Origin: Pseudoduganella danionis
Lineage (GTDB): Bacteria; Pseudomonadota; Gammaproteobacteria; Burkholderiales; Burkholderiaceae_D
Direction of reading: 5' to 3'
Length of the DNA stretch: 64,000 nucleotides
Assembly (NCBI RefSeq): GCF_009720775.1
Contig: NZ_WNKW01000006.1
Span: forward strand, 62,001 to 126,000
Each line of letters begins with the position of its first letter. Position 1 is the first letter of the stretch. Position numbers and translations under genes: made by a program. The notes beneath the pieces are model-generated. The model had not been told where the DNA came from, searched no databases, and was given only the letters and a program-made list of their open reading frames with translations. Shown here in pieces: positions 35,300 to 44,911 of the stretch.

Positions 35300-36877
35300 C
35301 TAGAAGGAATACTGCAAACTGGCGTGTACAAACCCTTGATTAGGGCGGCGCGGTGCACTCACGCCGGGCGGAGTGGCAACCTGTGCCGCACCGGCATCAC
35401 AACGCAGGCTGAACGCCTTATCCAGGCTATAGCGCAAGCCCAGTCCGACACTGGCCAGATGACTGGCCGCAAGCGGGCTGTTGTCGCTATTGCGCAGCCA
35501 GGCGGCATCGTAGAACAACAGCGTCCGCAAACTGTGGCGCCGCCGCGCGCCGTCCGCAGACGGCAGCAATTCGGGCGTCATCAATTCCAGATTCACGCCC
35601 AGGCCGCGATCGCCGGCGGCCGTGCGCTCGTCATAGCCACGTACCGAAGCAGCGCCACCCGCGCCAAATTGTTCGCTGGGGATCAGTGTGCTGGAACTAT
35701 ATTGGCCATTGACGGTGGTGCGCCATTGCCAGTCAGCGAGTGGCAGATTCAGGAATGCACTGGCGCGCACGGCCTGCCAGTTGCGTGCATGGTTGCCATA
35801 GCGCTCAGCCTGGCCATGGACACCACCGGGCAGATTGCGGAAATAGCTGACGCCGGCACCGAGCTGGTAAGCAGGGCGCGCCACCTGGCCCAGATAGCTG
35901 ATGCTCAGCGGACGGCCCGTGATGGTGCCGCAGTTGTCGAGCACGGTTCCAGCAATGCTGCAGCTATTTTTGAAATCTTTGTAGTCCAGCCCATAAATCA
36001 GCTTGTGGCGATATTCGCCCAGACTGCGCAGCGTCTGGTTGAGCCGCATCCCCAGATACAGGCCTTTGCCGCTAAAGAACAGCGGGCCCGCTGCCGACGC
36101 CACATCGCTTTTGTTATCGGAATAGGCCGAGACCAGATCGAGCGTGAGTCCGCTGGCATAAAACGGTACGCGGTAAGCCCCGGTAATGCTGGCGGCTTTG
36201 TCCGGCTGCTGCACGCTGGTCATCGCTTGCAGGCTCAACACATGGTCGCGTTCGAACAGATTCGCATGCTGGTAGCTGAGCCCTATCCTTTCGCGCCCGG
36301 TGGCGGCGTTGCCCGCATTGTCCAGCAAGACGCCAAATTTGCTGATCTTGTCTTCCTCGACAGCGATCTGCGCATCTACCAGCCCGGGCTTGCTACCGGC
36401 CGAGAAATTCACCGCCACCTGCTTGGCGGGGTTGTCATTGGCCAGCAAAACGGCGGCCACCAGCGCTGCCGTATTCGGCGCCTGACCTTCGCGCAAGGGC
36501 GGCAGACTGGCGCGGATATTCTGCGCCGAATAAGCCTGGGCGCCGATGACGTCCACCTTGTCCAGTACGCCCTCGCTAATCCGCAGCACGACCACGCCCT
36601 GTTCCAGCGTCTGTTCCGGTGCATACACTTGAAGTATGGGATAGCCGGCCGCCACATAAGCTGCTTTCACGGCCGCTGCCGCCCGCTGCACATCCTCGAC
36701 CTGGCGCTGGCTGCCCGTATATGGCAACACCAGAGTCTGTAGCTGGGCCGGATCCAGCGTTTGCGCGCCCTCGAAGACAAAGCGCTGTATGGTAAATTCC
36801 CCCGCCTGCACCGGTGCCGCCAATGCCGCACATAGACTGGTCAGCACGGCGCTATTGATCGCCCCACACTTTGCCAT
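35300..36877 (-). CDS. Two-partner secretion transporter TpsB (ShlB/FhaC/HecB family)
   Basis: A 525-residue outer-membrane protein. A signal peptide ends near PVQAG (residue 26). A POTRA-like ShlB_2 domain (residues 28-150, TLVLPYTGSQRQVEDVQ and VVVLRISEGVLDKV) precedes a C-terminal beta-barrel with GAGGAASVRGYDER, the conserved (V)RGY motif on the strand that lines the pore. The final residue is Phe, as in Bam-assembled barrels. It ends 27 bases before the exoprotein start and is surely its exporter. GGGGGA lies just upstream of the ATG. Confidence 0.92.
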   Translation of the reverse strand: MAKCGAINSAVLTSLCAALAAPVQAGEFTIQRFVFEGAQTLDPAQLQTLVLPYTGSQRQVEDVQRAAAAVKAAYVAAGYPILQVYAPEQTLEQGVVVLRISEGVLDKVDVIGAQAYSAQNIRASLPPLREGQAPNTAALVAAVLLANDNPAKQVAVNFSAGSKPGLVDAQIAVEEDKISKFGVLLDNAGNAATGRERIGLSYQHANLFERDHVLSLQAMTSVQQPDKAASITGAYRVPFYASGLTLDLVSAYSDNKSDVASAAGPLFFSGKGLYLGMRLNQTLRSLGEYRHKLIYGLDYKDFKNSCSIAGTVLDNCGTITGRPLSISYLGQVARPAYQLGAGVSYFRNLPGGVHGQAERYGNHARNWQAVRASAFLNLPLADWQWRTTVNGQYSSSTLIPSEQFGAGGAASVRGYDERTAAGDRGLGVNLELMTPELLPSADGARRRHSLRTLLFYDAAWLRNSDNSPLAASHLASVGLGLRYSLDKAFSLRCDAGAAQVATPPGVSAPRRPNQGFVHASLQYSF

Positions 36878-37326
36878 GGATTCCCCCGTGAATGACGCTC
36901 AAGCTTGCCCGGCCAGATCTGGCCGTAGCGGTCCAATGCCACACCATGGCGCAGCACCGTGATGACGCAAGCAACGTCATACAAATGGCGACAGATATGG
37001 CGGTTACGCTGCTGAAGAAACTAAGACTGCTGATGCCAGCACACTCGTGGATTGGGAGTGCACCGTGGAACTGACTGGGCGATGAACTGCCGAGCGAATC
37101 TGAAATAAGGCACGACACAGTGTCGGCCATATTGTCATGAATAAATGACAGATGAACAACAACCGAGTGTAGTGAGGATGAGGATGGAGGTCAATCAACT
37201 ATTTGCACACTGCGATACAGCAGTGGCCAAGCCGCGCCAGACGTTGCATTTTTGCAGCATCGCTACAAATGCGCGAGCCTGGCGCCCGCTGCCCGCAGCA
37301 ATCACGCTGCGGACAGGCGGAACAAC
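36878..37326. other. 449-bp gap upstream of tpsB
   Basis: No gene is supported. It holds two dyads listed separately and should contain the tpsB promoter reading left. Nothing else is evident. Confidence 0.45.
37113..37150 (-). promoter_or_regulatory. Two palindromes, candidate control region of tpsB
   Basis: CGACAC-A-GTGTCG (37113-37125) and TGTCAT-N6-ATGACA (37133-37150) lie side by side, about 240 bases before the tpsB start. A weak minus-strand promoter (TTGTTC, 17-base spacer, GACAAT) overlaps them. An operator role is inferred. Confidence 0.35.
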
Positions 37327-40300
37327 TTAGATAAATGGCTTGAACTCGAAACCGTTCTGGATGGTGCCAATTACCTGAGCCTGGTTTTCACCACTTTCAC
37401 TGAACGCTGCCAGCACTTCCGCACGGCTAACGCCGGCACCGAGCGCCTTGACCCAGAAGTCATAGCCGCCTTGGTCCGGAGTACGGTGCAAGACGTTGCT
37501 GTACAGCTTGCCCACGAAAGCGTCGTTGCTTGGCGCCAGACCATACAACTGGGTGAACTCGGCGCTGTCGATAAAGCCGCCAGCCACCGCCGTTGCACTC
37601 AGGCCCTTGTCCATCTGGGCAATCCAGAAGCCCAGACCGCCCAGATCCGGTGCACGATCAAACGCCGCCTGATACACGCGATAGGCGATACCGGCAGTAC
37701 CACTGATATCGAGCGCTATCGTCTTGTCGCTGAAATTCAGGCGCTCCACATTGTTCAGCAGATCGCTGCCATTGTTGCCCACCGCATCCGTGACCACATA
37801 GCCATTGGCAGTCTTGCGGATATCAAAGTCGGTCGACGCGGCCGTATAGCTGAGCGTATCGAGACCGGCGCCACCATCGATCTTGTCGTTACCGCTAGTG
37901 CCTTTGAGCTGGTCTGCACCTGCCGTACCCGTCTGCACCAGCATATCCGTCACGGTCACCTGGCTGCTCACGCTCGTTGGCGTACCCAGCAGGCTCAGTT
38001 TCAAGACAGCGGCCGCATCCACTTTACCGTTCTCGAGCAGATTCAGCTTCACGCTGGCGCCGCCGCTGCCATCCACGGTGAACACGCCGTTCAGAGGCTG
38101 GCCCAGACGCGCCGCATCCACCCCGCTCAGCGTATAGCCGATCTGGCTACCGGCCGCCAGGCCCGTACTCGCCAGATTAAAGGTCACGCTATTGCCTTCG
38201 GTGACAGTGCTAGCCGTCGCGTTGACGGTCATGGTAGCGGTCGGCGGCGTCAGATCCTCGCTGTTGATGGTGGCCGTCACGGTGCTGCTGCCCAGGGTTA
38301 CGCTGGCAGCGCCCGCACCGGTCGGATTGGACAGCCGCAGTTGGAAACTTTCTGCATTTTCCAGCCACGGGTCGTTGATCAGGCTAACCGTCACCAGCTT
38401 GAACGTTTCGCCGGCGCCGAAACCGACTACGCCACTGGCTGCAGCATAGTCGCTACCTGCCAGCGCCGTGCCGTCGGCCGTGCTCCAGGCCACATTAAAG
38501 GCGCTGCTGGTGGCCTTGCTCAGGACCAGCGCAAAGGTCGCCGTGCCGGCCGTCTCGTTGACGCTGATGTCCTGCACCGACAGCGTGGCACGGTTGACCG
38601 TATCGGCCAGCGTATCGTTGTCGATGATGGTGGCGATGCCGCTGCTGCCATTGCCGCCGGCCAGCGTCGCATTGACCGCCGAATTCAGCGTGAGCTTCAG
38701 GGTTTCTGCGGATTCTGTCAGGTTGTCATTGACCAGCGCCACCCGTACCACCTGCGAGGTCACGCCCGGCGCAAATACCAGCGTGCCACTGGCCGACGCG
38801 TAGTCGCTGTAGCTGGTGGTTGCGTTATTGGTGCTGTAGTACACGCTAACCGGCGCCGAACTAGGACCATTCAGCGACACCACGAAGTCGACATAACCGT
38901 CGGCTTCACCTGCGGTAGGATTGCTGACGCTGATGCTAGGTGTCGCCAGCACCGCCTGATCGTTATGGATGATGGTGGCGTTGCCGCTGGCGTTCAGCAC
39001 TTGCACCGAGCTGGCAGCCTTGCCCGTCACACCACCCAACTGCAAACTGAACACTTCATCCTGTTCGATCGCGCTATCGTTGATCAGTGGTACCGTGACA
39101 ATTTTCAGCGTTTCGCCCGCAGCAAACGACAAGGTGCCTGCCACTGCAGCGTAATCGCTGCCGGCGACAGCGCTGCCGTTGACGGTGGTATAGCTGACGC
39201 TGAAACTGTCGTTGGTGGCCTTATCCAGCAGCACGGCAAAACTGACCGTACCGGCACTCTCATCGACGATCACATCGCGCACGGACAGACCGGCCGGATT
39301 CAGCGTATCGGCCAGGGTATCGTTATCGACCAGCAGCAGACTGCCCTGGCCATTGCCGATGGTGGCATTGACCGGGCTGCTCAGATTCAGCTTCAGAATT
39401 TCCAGCCCGTCCACCAGCAAATCGTTCACCAGTGCCACCCGCACCGTCTGAGTGGTCACGCCCGGAGCGAACACCAGCGTGCCGCTGGTCGAGGCATAGT
39501 CGCTATAGCCGGTAGTGTCGTTGTTGGTGCTGTAATACACACTCACCGTGCCGCTCGACGGAGCGCTCAGCGATACCACGAAGTCCGCATAGCCATCCGC
39601 TTCGCTTGCTGCCGTCGAGGCGACACTGACTACCGGCGTGGCAACAGCAGTCTGATCGCTGGCCCCGATTACCGCCGTGGCGCTCGCCTGGCTCAGTGCA
39701 ACCTGGTCGGCCCCCTTACCGCTGACGATGCCCAGATTCATATAGAACTGTTCCACCGTCTCGGGCGTCACATCGTCATTCAGCAGCACCGTCACCGTAT
39801 GAGCAGTTTCGCCGGCAGCGAAGCTTACCGTGCCATGTGCACCGATGAAATCACTGCCTTCGCGCGCCGTGCCATTGGACGTGCTGTAGGCGACATTAAA
39901 CGGCGCGCTGGTGGCTTTATCGAGCGACACCACAAAGCTCACGCTGCCGGCCGCTTCATCCACCGTCACGTCGTGCACCGACAGATTGGCCGGATGGCTG
40001 GTGTCAGCCAGCGTATCGTTATCAAACAGCAGGCCGCTGGCTTCGGATTTGGCGATGGTCGCATTGACCACACTCGACAGATTCAAGGTCATCGCCTTGA
40101 CCTGCTCGGCCACCAGATCATCGCTCAGCGCCACGCGCACTACCTGGGTGGTGACGCCGGGTGCAAACGTCAGCGTACCGCTGAGCGAATAGTAATCACT
40201 GTAGTTGCTGGTGTCGTTGCTGGTGCTGTAGTACACGCTCACGGCTGTCGTAGCTGGTGCATTCAGCGACACCACGAAATCGATATAGCCGTCGCCCTCA

Positions 40301-41730
40301 CCCACGGCCGCGTCAGCCACGCTGATAAACGGCTTGGCCAGAGCCGTCTGGTCATTGCCACCGATAATCGCCTGGGCAGATCCACCGACCACTTGTACGC
40401 TGCTGGCGGCGCTACCGCTGATGCTGCCCAGATTGAGCTGGAACGACTCTGCTGCCTCAGCCACGCTGTCGTTAATGATGGGCACGGAAATCGTCTTGAC
40501 GGTTTCGCCAGGGCCAAACGTTACCAAGCCTTTCACGCCCGTGTAATCACTGCCATCGACTGCACTGCCATTGGTCGTGTTGTAGGCAACGCTAAAACTG
40601 CCGCTGGTGGCCTTATCCAGCGTCAGCACGAAATTGGCCATGCCACTCGATTCATCAACGGTAACACTACGTACCTGCAGGCTGGCCGGATGGCTGGCAT
40701 CGGCCAGGTTATCGTTGTCCACGATCAGCGCGGTAGCACTGCCTGCACCGATGCTGGCATTGACTGCGCTAGACAAATTGAGACGGACAATTTCCGTGCC
40801 TTCTACCAGCTTATCGTCCGCCACTGGGACGCGCACCACCTGGCTGGTCACACCCGGCGCAAACACCAGGTTACCGCTCAGGGAATCGTAATCGCTATAC
40901 CCGGCCGATTCGCCCGACGTACTGAAGTACACGCTCACTTCATTGGCACCTGCGCCATTCAGCGTGACCACGAAATCCACATAACCATCGCCTTCACCGC
41001 CGGCGACCGGCGCAACGTTGAGAACGGGCGTGGCGACCGGAGTCTGGTCGTTATGGATGATCGTCGCCTGGGCCACGTTATCACCGAGCTGCACGACATT
41101 GCTGGCGGCACCGCTCACGCCGGTCAACACCAGGTTGAAGAATTCGTCGCCTTCGAGTTGGGCATCATTAATCAGCGGCACCGTGATCGTTTTTGCCGTT
41201 TCGCCAGCGATGAAGTTCAGCGTGCCGCTGGTCGCGCTGTAATCACTGCCGGCAATCGCCGTGCCATCGGCCGTGCTGTAAGTCACTGCGAAACCGGCGC
41301 TGGTGGCCTTATCGAGCAAAACGGTGAAGGTTGCCGTACCGGCAGCTTCATCGACACTCAGATCACGCACCGACAGCATCGCCGGATGGGCCGCGTCGGC
41401 CAGCACATCGTTATCCATCAGCACGGCCGTGCCGACCGGACGGGTCAACACCGCATTCTTGGCGCTGCTCAAGGTCAGCTGAAACATTTCCATCGACTCC
41501 ACCAGGCTATCTGCCGTCAGAGCAATGCGCACCGTTTGCGTCGTTACGCCAGGGGCAAACTGCAAAGTGCCATAAGTGGATTCAAAGTCGCTGTAATTAG
41601 TGGTCGCATTGGACGTGCTGTAATACACGCTAATCGGATTGGCGCTAGCAGCACTCAAGGAAATTACGAAGTCAACAAAAGTGCTACCTTCACTGACGAC
41701 GGGATCATTAATACTGATGTAAGTACTCAT
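37327..41730 (-). CDS. Calx-beta repeat protein with RTX segment and DUF4214-like tail
   Basis: A 1,467-residue protein. Ten Calx-beta domains are arranged as five A-B pairs of about 232 residues. The A type carries SVYYST and YSDYxSxSGTLVFAPGV; the B type carries LDKATS and GSDYxAxxGT. Residues 1160-1290 are a different beta domain, then one RTX-like segment (LKGTSGNDKIDGGAGLDT) and a DUF4214-like tail (RVYQAAFDRAPDLGGLGFWI, and FSESGENQ). No signal peptide is seen, so type I secretion is likely, but no ABC exporter is nearby. AAGGAACTTT precedes the ATG. Calx-beta domains bind calcium; adhesion or matrix function is inferred. The tail is paralogous to that of the FG-GAP protein at 13843. 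Confidence 0.86.
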   Translation of the reverse strand: MSTYISINDPVVSEGSTFVDFVISLSAASANPISVYYSTSNATTNYSDFESTYGTLQFAPGVTTQTVRIALTADSLVESMEMFQLTLSSAKNAVLTRPVGTAVLMDNDVLADAAHPAMLSVRDLSVDEAAGTATFTVLLDKATSAGFAVTYSTADGTAIAGSDYSATSGTLNFIAGETAKTITVPLINDAQLEGDEFFNLVLTGVSGAASNVVQLGDNVAQATIIHNDQTPVATPVLNVAPVAGGEGDGYVDFVVTLNGAGANEVSVYFSTSGESAGYSDYDSLSGNLVFAPGVTSQVVRVPVADDKLVEGTEIVRLNLSSAVNASIGAGSATALIVDNDNLADASHPASLQVRSVTVDESSGMANFVLTLDKATSGSFSVAYNTTNGSAVDGSDYTGVKGLVTFGPGETVKTISVPIINDSVAEAAESFQLNLGSISGSAASSVQVVGGSAQAIIGGNDQTALAKPFISVADAAVGEGDGYIDFVVSLNAPATTAVSVYYSTSNDTSNYSDYYSLSGTLTFAPGVTTQVVRVALSDDLVAEQVKAMTLNLSSVVNATIAKSEASGLLFDNDTLADTSHPANLSVHDVTVDEAAGSVSFVVSLDKATSAPFNVAYSTSNGTAREGSDFIGAHGTVSFAAGETAHTVTVLLNDDVTPETVEQFYMNLGIVSGKGADQVALSQASATAVIGASDQTAVATPVVSVASTAASEADGYADFVVSLSAPSSGTVSVYYSTNNDTTGYSDYASTSGTLVFAPGVTTQTVRVALVNDLLVDGLEILKLNLSSPVNATIGNGQGSLLLVDNDTLADTLNPAGLSVRDVIVDESAGTVSFAVLLDKATNDSFSVSYTTVNGSAVAGSDYAAVAGTLSFAAGETLKIVTVPLINDSAIEQDEVFSLQLGGVTGKAASSVQVLNASGNATIIHNDQAVLATPSISVSNPTAGEADGYVDFVVSLNGPSSAPVSVYYSTNNATTSYSDYASASGTLVFAPGVTSQVVRVALVNDNLTESAETLKLTLNSAVNATLAGGNGSSGIATIIDNDTLADTVNRATLSVQDISVNETAGTATFALVLSKATSSAFNVAWSTADGTALAGSDYAAASGVVGFGAGETFKLVTVSLINDPWLENAESFQLRLSNPTGAGAASVTLGSSTVTATINSEDLTPPTATMTVNATASTVTEGNSVTFNLASTGLAAGSQIGYTLSGVDAARLGQPLNGVFTVDGSGGASVKLNLLENGKVDAAAVLKLSLLGTPTSVSSQVTVTDMLVQTGTAGADQLKGTSGNDKIDGGAGLDTLSYTAASTDFDIRKTANGYVVTDAVGNNGSDLLNNVERLNFSDKTIALDISGTAGIAYRVYQAAFDRAPDLGGLGFWIAQMDKGLSATAVAGGFIDSAEFTQLYGLAPSNDAFVGKLYSNVLHRTPDQGGYDFWVKALGAGVSRAEVLAAFSESGENQAQVIGTIQNGFEFKPFI

Positions 41731-42147
41731 AAAGTTCCTTTATAGCGCCATCGACACGGCGAACTGTGAAAAAAGAAATGCTTAATTTAATAATTGATAA
41801 TTACAAATCGCAAATATATTACTAATTTAGCATCTAAAAAATATAACTTTAAAATACTACAAGTATTAAATTTTATTGGCAATAGATGCAGCATCGACCT
41901 CGCAGACATAACTGGCGCCAGACCCGCAGCAGCGCGATGAGTCTCGGTTCCACGGCACGACCAAGCTGCCCGTCCATAGACATAAGCGCGACAGTCGCCA
42001 TTTCTCCATAACAGTTATTTTTGATCTGCAGCAAGGAAGCCGCGTCATCTTCTTGAGCACCGCCTAGTCCCGCCGGTTACTGCAGACGGCAGGTATGTCC
42101 CAGGCGCGCATGCTATTCTTGCAAGGCTAAACTTTCACGAGGACACC
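41731..42147. other. 417-bp AT-rich intergenic region
   Basis: The part next to the Calx-beta gene (about 41765-41875) is strikingly AT-rich compared with the rest of the window, as expected for its promoter or for a silencer target. No gene is supported. Confidence 0.45.
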
Positions 42148-43926
42148 ATGCGCCCCACGCTTCCATTGCTGCTGTGCACCCTGCTATGTGCTGCCATCCC
42201 CGCCATTGCTCAGGTCAAAACCCCGGCCACGCCGGAAAAGATGAACCAGCTCTACGCCCAGTACTGGGAAGACTATTTGCGCGAAAACCCGATCGCCGCC
42301 ACCTACAACGGCGACCAGCGCTACAACCACCTGTTCGGCCCGCAGACTGCAGCCGAAGCGAATGCCCAGAGCCGTGCACTGGCCGAAAAATATCTGGCCC
42401 TGACGGCTACCTACGATCCAGCCACACTGCCGGCCGAAGACCGCATCAGCTACGACTTGTTGCGCTACCGTCTGCAGCAGGTACTGGATGGCCTGCGCTT
42501 CCCGACCGACCTGATGCCGGTTGACCAGTTCGCCGGGCTGCACCTGAGCATGGCGCAGCTGGGTTCGGGCAGCTCGGCCCAGCCCTTCCAGACCGTGCAG
42601 GACTACGACAACTGGCTACAGCGCGCCGCCGCTTACGCACCGGCCGTGGACCACCTGATGGACGACATGCGCAAAGGCATAGCGCAAGGCATCGTCATGC
42701 CCAGGGCGCTGATCCAGCGCGTACTGCCGCAACTGGAAAATGTCGGCAGCGATAATCTGGAAACCAGCACCTATATGGGGCCGGTGAAGAAATTCCCGTC
42801 CTCGTTCAGTGCCGCCGACAAGGAACGCCTGACGGCCGCCTACGGCAAGCTGGTACGCGAACAGCTGGCACCGGCCAACCGCAAGCTGCTGGCCTTCATG
42901 CGCGACACCTATCTGCCGGCAGGGCGCAACACGGCCGGCATCGGTGCCCTGCCCGGCGGGCAGGAATGGTATGCCTTCCTCGCACGCCGCTCCACCACCA
43001 CCGAACTGACACCGGCCCAGATCCACGATATCGGCCTGAGCGAAGTGGCACGCATCCGCGCCCAGTTCGAACTGGCCAAGGACAAGGTCGGCTTCAAAGG
43101 CACGCTCAAGGAATTCTTCCAGCATCTGAACACGGCGCCGGAACTGCGCTTCAAGACGCGCGAAGAGATACAGGCAGCGTATGAAGCCATCCGCCCGAAA
43201 GTCGAAGCCAAACAGAACATGCTGTTCGCCCACCTGCCCAAAGCGCCGTTCGAAATCCGCCCCGTCGAAGGCTACCGCGAAGTCAGTGCGGCACCGGCTT
43301 CGTATCAGCGTGGTTCGGTCGATGGCAAGCGTCCCGGCGTGTTCTACTTCAACGCCTACAAGCCGGAAACACGCACCCGTTTCACTACCAACGCCTTCTT
43401 CCTGCACGAAGCCATCCCGGGCCACCACTTCGAGCGCAGTCTTGCACAGGAAACTACCGGAATGCCGGACTTCCGCCGCTTCGGCGCAAGCACGGCCTTC
43501 TCCGAAGGCTGGGGTCTGTACAGCGAGATGCTCGGGCAGGAGATCGGCATGTATGACGATCCGTGGCAATGGGTGGGCCGCCTGACGGCCGAAATCTGGC
43601 GCGGCGTGCGGCTGGTGGTCGATACCGGCATCCACGCCAAAGGCTGGACACGCGAGCAGGCGATTGCCTACTTCAAGGACAATGTGCCGCAGGATGAAGT
43701 GACGGCTGTGCAGGAAGTGGAGCGCTACATCGCCATCCCGGGGCAGGCACTCAGCTACAAGATCGGCGAGCTGAAACTGCGCGAGCTACGCACGCGCGCC
43801 GAAACCAAGCTGGGCAAGAAGTTCGATCTGCGCGCCTTCCACAACGAAGTGCTGTCGCACGGCTCGGTGCCACTGGACGTGCTCGATGGCGCCGTGAATC
43901 GCTGGATCGCCGCCCAGCTCAACTAG
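42148..43926 (+). CDS. Exported DUF885-family metallohydrolase
   Basis: A 592-residue protein with a signal peptide (cleavage near AIAQ, residue 22). The DUF885 fold is shown by FFLHEAIPGHHFERS, a HExxPGHH metal-binding motif near residue 420, and by FSEGWGLYSEMLG soon after, whose Glu is the likely third ligand. Members are thought to be zinc-dependent peptidases or carboxypeptidase-like enzymes of the periplasm. The stop overlaps the stop of the convergent esterase gene by three bases or so. Substrate unknown. Confidence 0.85.
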   Translation: MRPTLPLLLCTLLCAAIPAIAQVKTPATPEKMNQLYAQYWEDYLRENPIAATYNGDQRYNHLFGPQTAAEANAQSRALAEKYLALTATYDPATLPAEDRISYDLLRYRLQQVLDGLRFPTDLMPVDQFAGLHLSMAQLGSGSSAQPFQTVQDYDNWLQRAAAYAPAVDHLMDDMRKGIAQGIVMPRALIQRVLPQLENVGSDNLETSTYMGPVKKFPSSFSAADKERLTAAYGKLVREQLAPANRKLLAFMRDTYLPAGRNTAGIGALPGGQEWYAFLARRSTTTELTPAQIHDIGLSEVARIRAQFELAKDKVGFKGTLKEFFQHLNTAPELRFKTREEIQAAYEAIRPKVEAKQNMLFAHLPKAPFEIRPVEGYREVSAAPASYQRGSVDGKRPGVFYFNAYKPETRTRFTTNAFFLHEAIPGHHFERSLAQETTGMPDFRRFGASTAFSEGWGLYSEMLGQEIGMYDDPWQWVGRLTAEIWRGVRLVVDTGIHAKGWTREQAIAYFKDNVPQDEVTAVQEVERYIAIPGQALSYKIGELKLRELRTRAETKLGKKFDLRAFHNEVLSHGSVPLDVLDGAVNRWIAAQLN

Positions 43927-44852
43927 CGCTGACTGGCACTGGCGCTAAAGAAGCGCCAGATTTCACGGGTCGCATCGATCGGTGCAGCGGGGCCGGGCCA
44001 GCTATGGCCGCCCGTGTCCGTGCTGCATAACTGGACACTGGCGCCCGCGGCGCAGTCGCGATAAGCCACGCAGCTGGCACCGGCTCCCTGCAGCACTGGC
44101 TGGGCTGGGCCGCGGCACTGGTCGCGCTGCACCCAGCGCGCCACCGTGTCCGGTACAGAGACAAATTCCATCACGCTGCGCCGGTCACGGAAAGCCTGCG
44201 GCCCGGCGCCGCCAGCGTACAGCACGTGGTCATCATCACGGGCATGAATGTGCAGCACGGCGATGGGACGGACCGGCTGGCAATGCGCGCTGGCATCCGT
44301 GCCAGCGACCGAGGCAACGGCGCGGAACAGATCGGCCGCATCGCAGGCCAGCCGGTGCGCCATCATGCCGCCATTGCTCATGCCAGTGGCAAAGACCCGT
44401 GCGCTATCGATGCGGTAACGCTCCTTGAGTTCCGCCACCACGGCGCGCAGGAAAGCCACATCGTCAATGTTCTGATCGCGCGCGTAACCACAGCATCCGC
44501 CCGCATTCCACGTTGCCAGCCGCCCGCCGGGCAGCCGGCTGGCGCCATTCGGAAACGCCACGATAAAACCGCCCTGATCGGCCTGGCGCTGCCAGCCATA
44601 GCGACTATCTTCCGCCATCAGCGCTGCGTGGCCGCCACCGCCGTGCAGCGCCAGCACCAGCGGCAAAGCCTTGCTGCCGTCGTAACCAGGCGGCAAATGC
44701 ACGAGTACCTTGCGAGCTTGTACACGCATATCTTCCAGTCCGCCGCCGCTCAGGGTTCGCGACGTTTCTTCCTCGGCCGCTGCGCCGTACGGCATCGGCA
44801 GGCCAGCCAGCACGGCAAAAGCGAGCGCAATCAGCGCACCTAACCTAGACAT
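43923..44852 (-). CDS. Exported LpqC/PHB-depolymerase-like esterase
   Basis: A 309-residue protein. GGAGGAG lies 6 bases before the ATG at 44852, which is followed by a good signal peptide (cleavage near GAAAEE). It is an alpha/beta hydrolase: oxyanion segment LALHGGGG, nucleophile in ATGMSNGGMMAH (GxSxG), and a His in TGGHSWPGP near the C-terminus. The CCGYARD segment and paired Cys residues are typical of the LpqC/feruloyl-esterase-like family. It may cleave poly-hydroxybutyrate oligomers or feruloyl esters. Confidence 0.85.
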   Translation of the reverse strand: MSRLGALIALAFAVLAGLPMPYGAAAEEETSRTLSGGGLEDMRVQARKVLVHLPPGYDGSKALPLVLALHGGGGHAALMAEDSRYGWQRQADQGGFIVAFPNGASRLPGGRLATWNAGGCCGYARDQNIDDVAFLRAVVAELKERYRIDSARVFATGMSNGGMMAHRLACDAADLFRAVASVAGTDASAHCQPVRPIAVLHIHARDDDHVLYAGGAGPQAFRDRRSVMEFVSVPDTVARWVQRDQCRGPAQPVLQGAGASCVAYRDCAAGASVQLCSTDTGGHSWPGPAAPIDATREIWRFFSASASQR

Positions 44853-44911
44853 CAACACTCCTCCATGCAAAAACAGAACGATAAGCGGCACCTGTCGCAA
44901 TCCACGCTGGC

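Noticed and set aside
35324..36742. Plus-strand open frame of 472 codons antisense to tpsB
   Set aside because: tpsB has a signal peptide, POTRA domain, RGY motif and terminal Phe; the antisense frame has no recognisable feature.
37252..41745. Plus-strand open frame of 1,497 codons antisense to the Calx-beta gene
   Set aside because: It mirrors the ten-fold repeat and GC-rich codon pattern of the sense gene, has no domain, signal or ribosome binding site, and the sense product is clearly a real multidomain protein.
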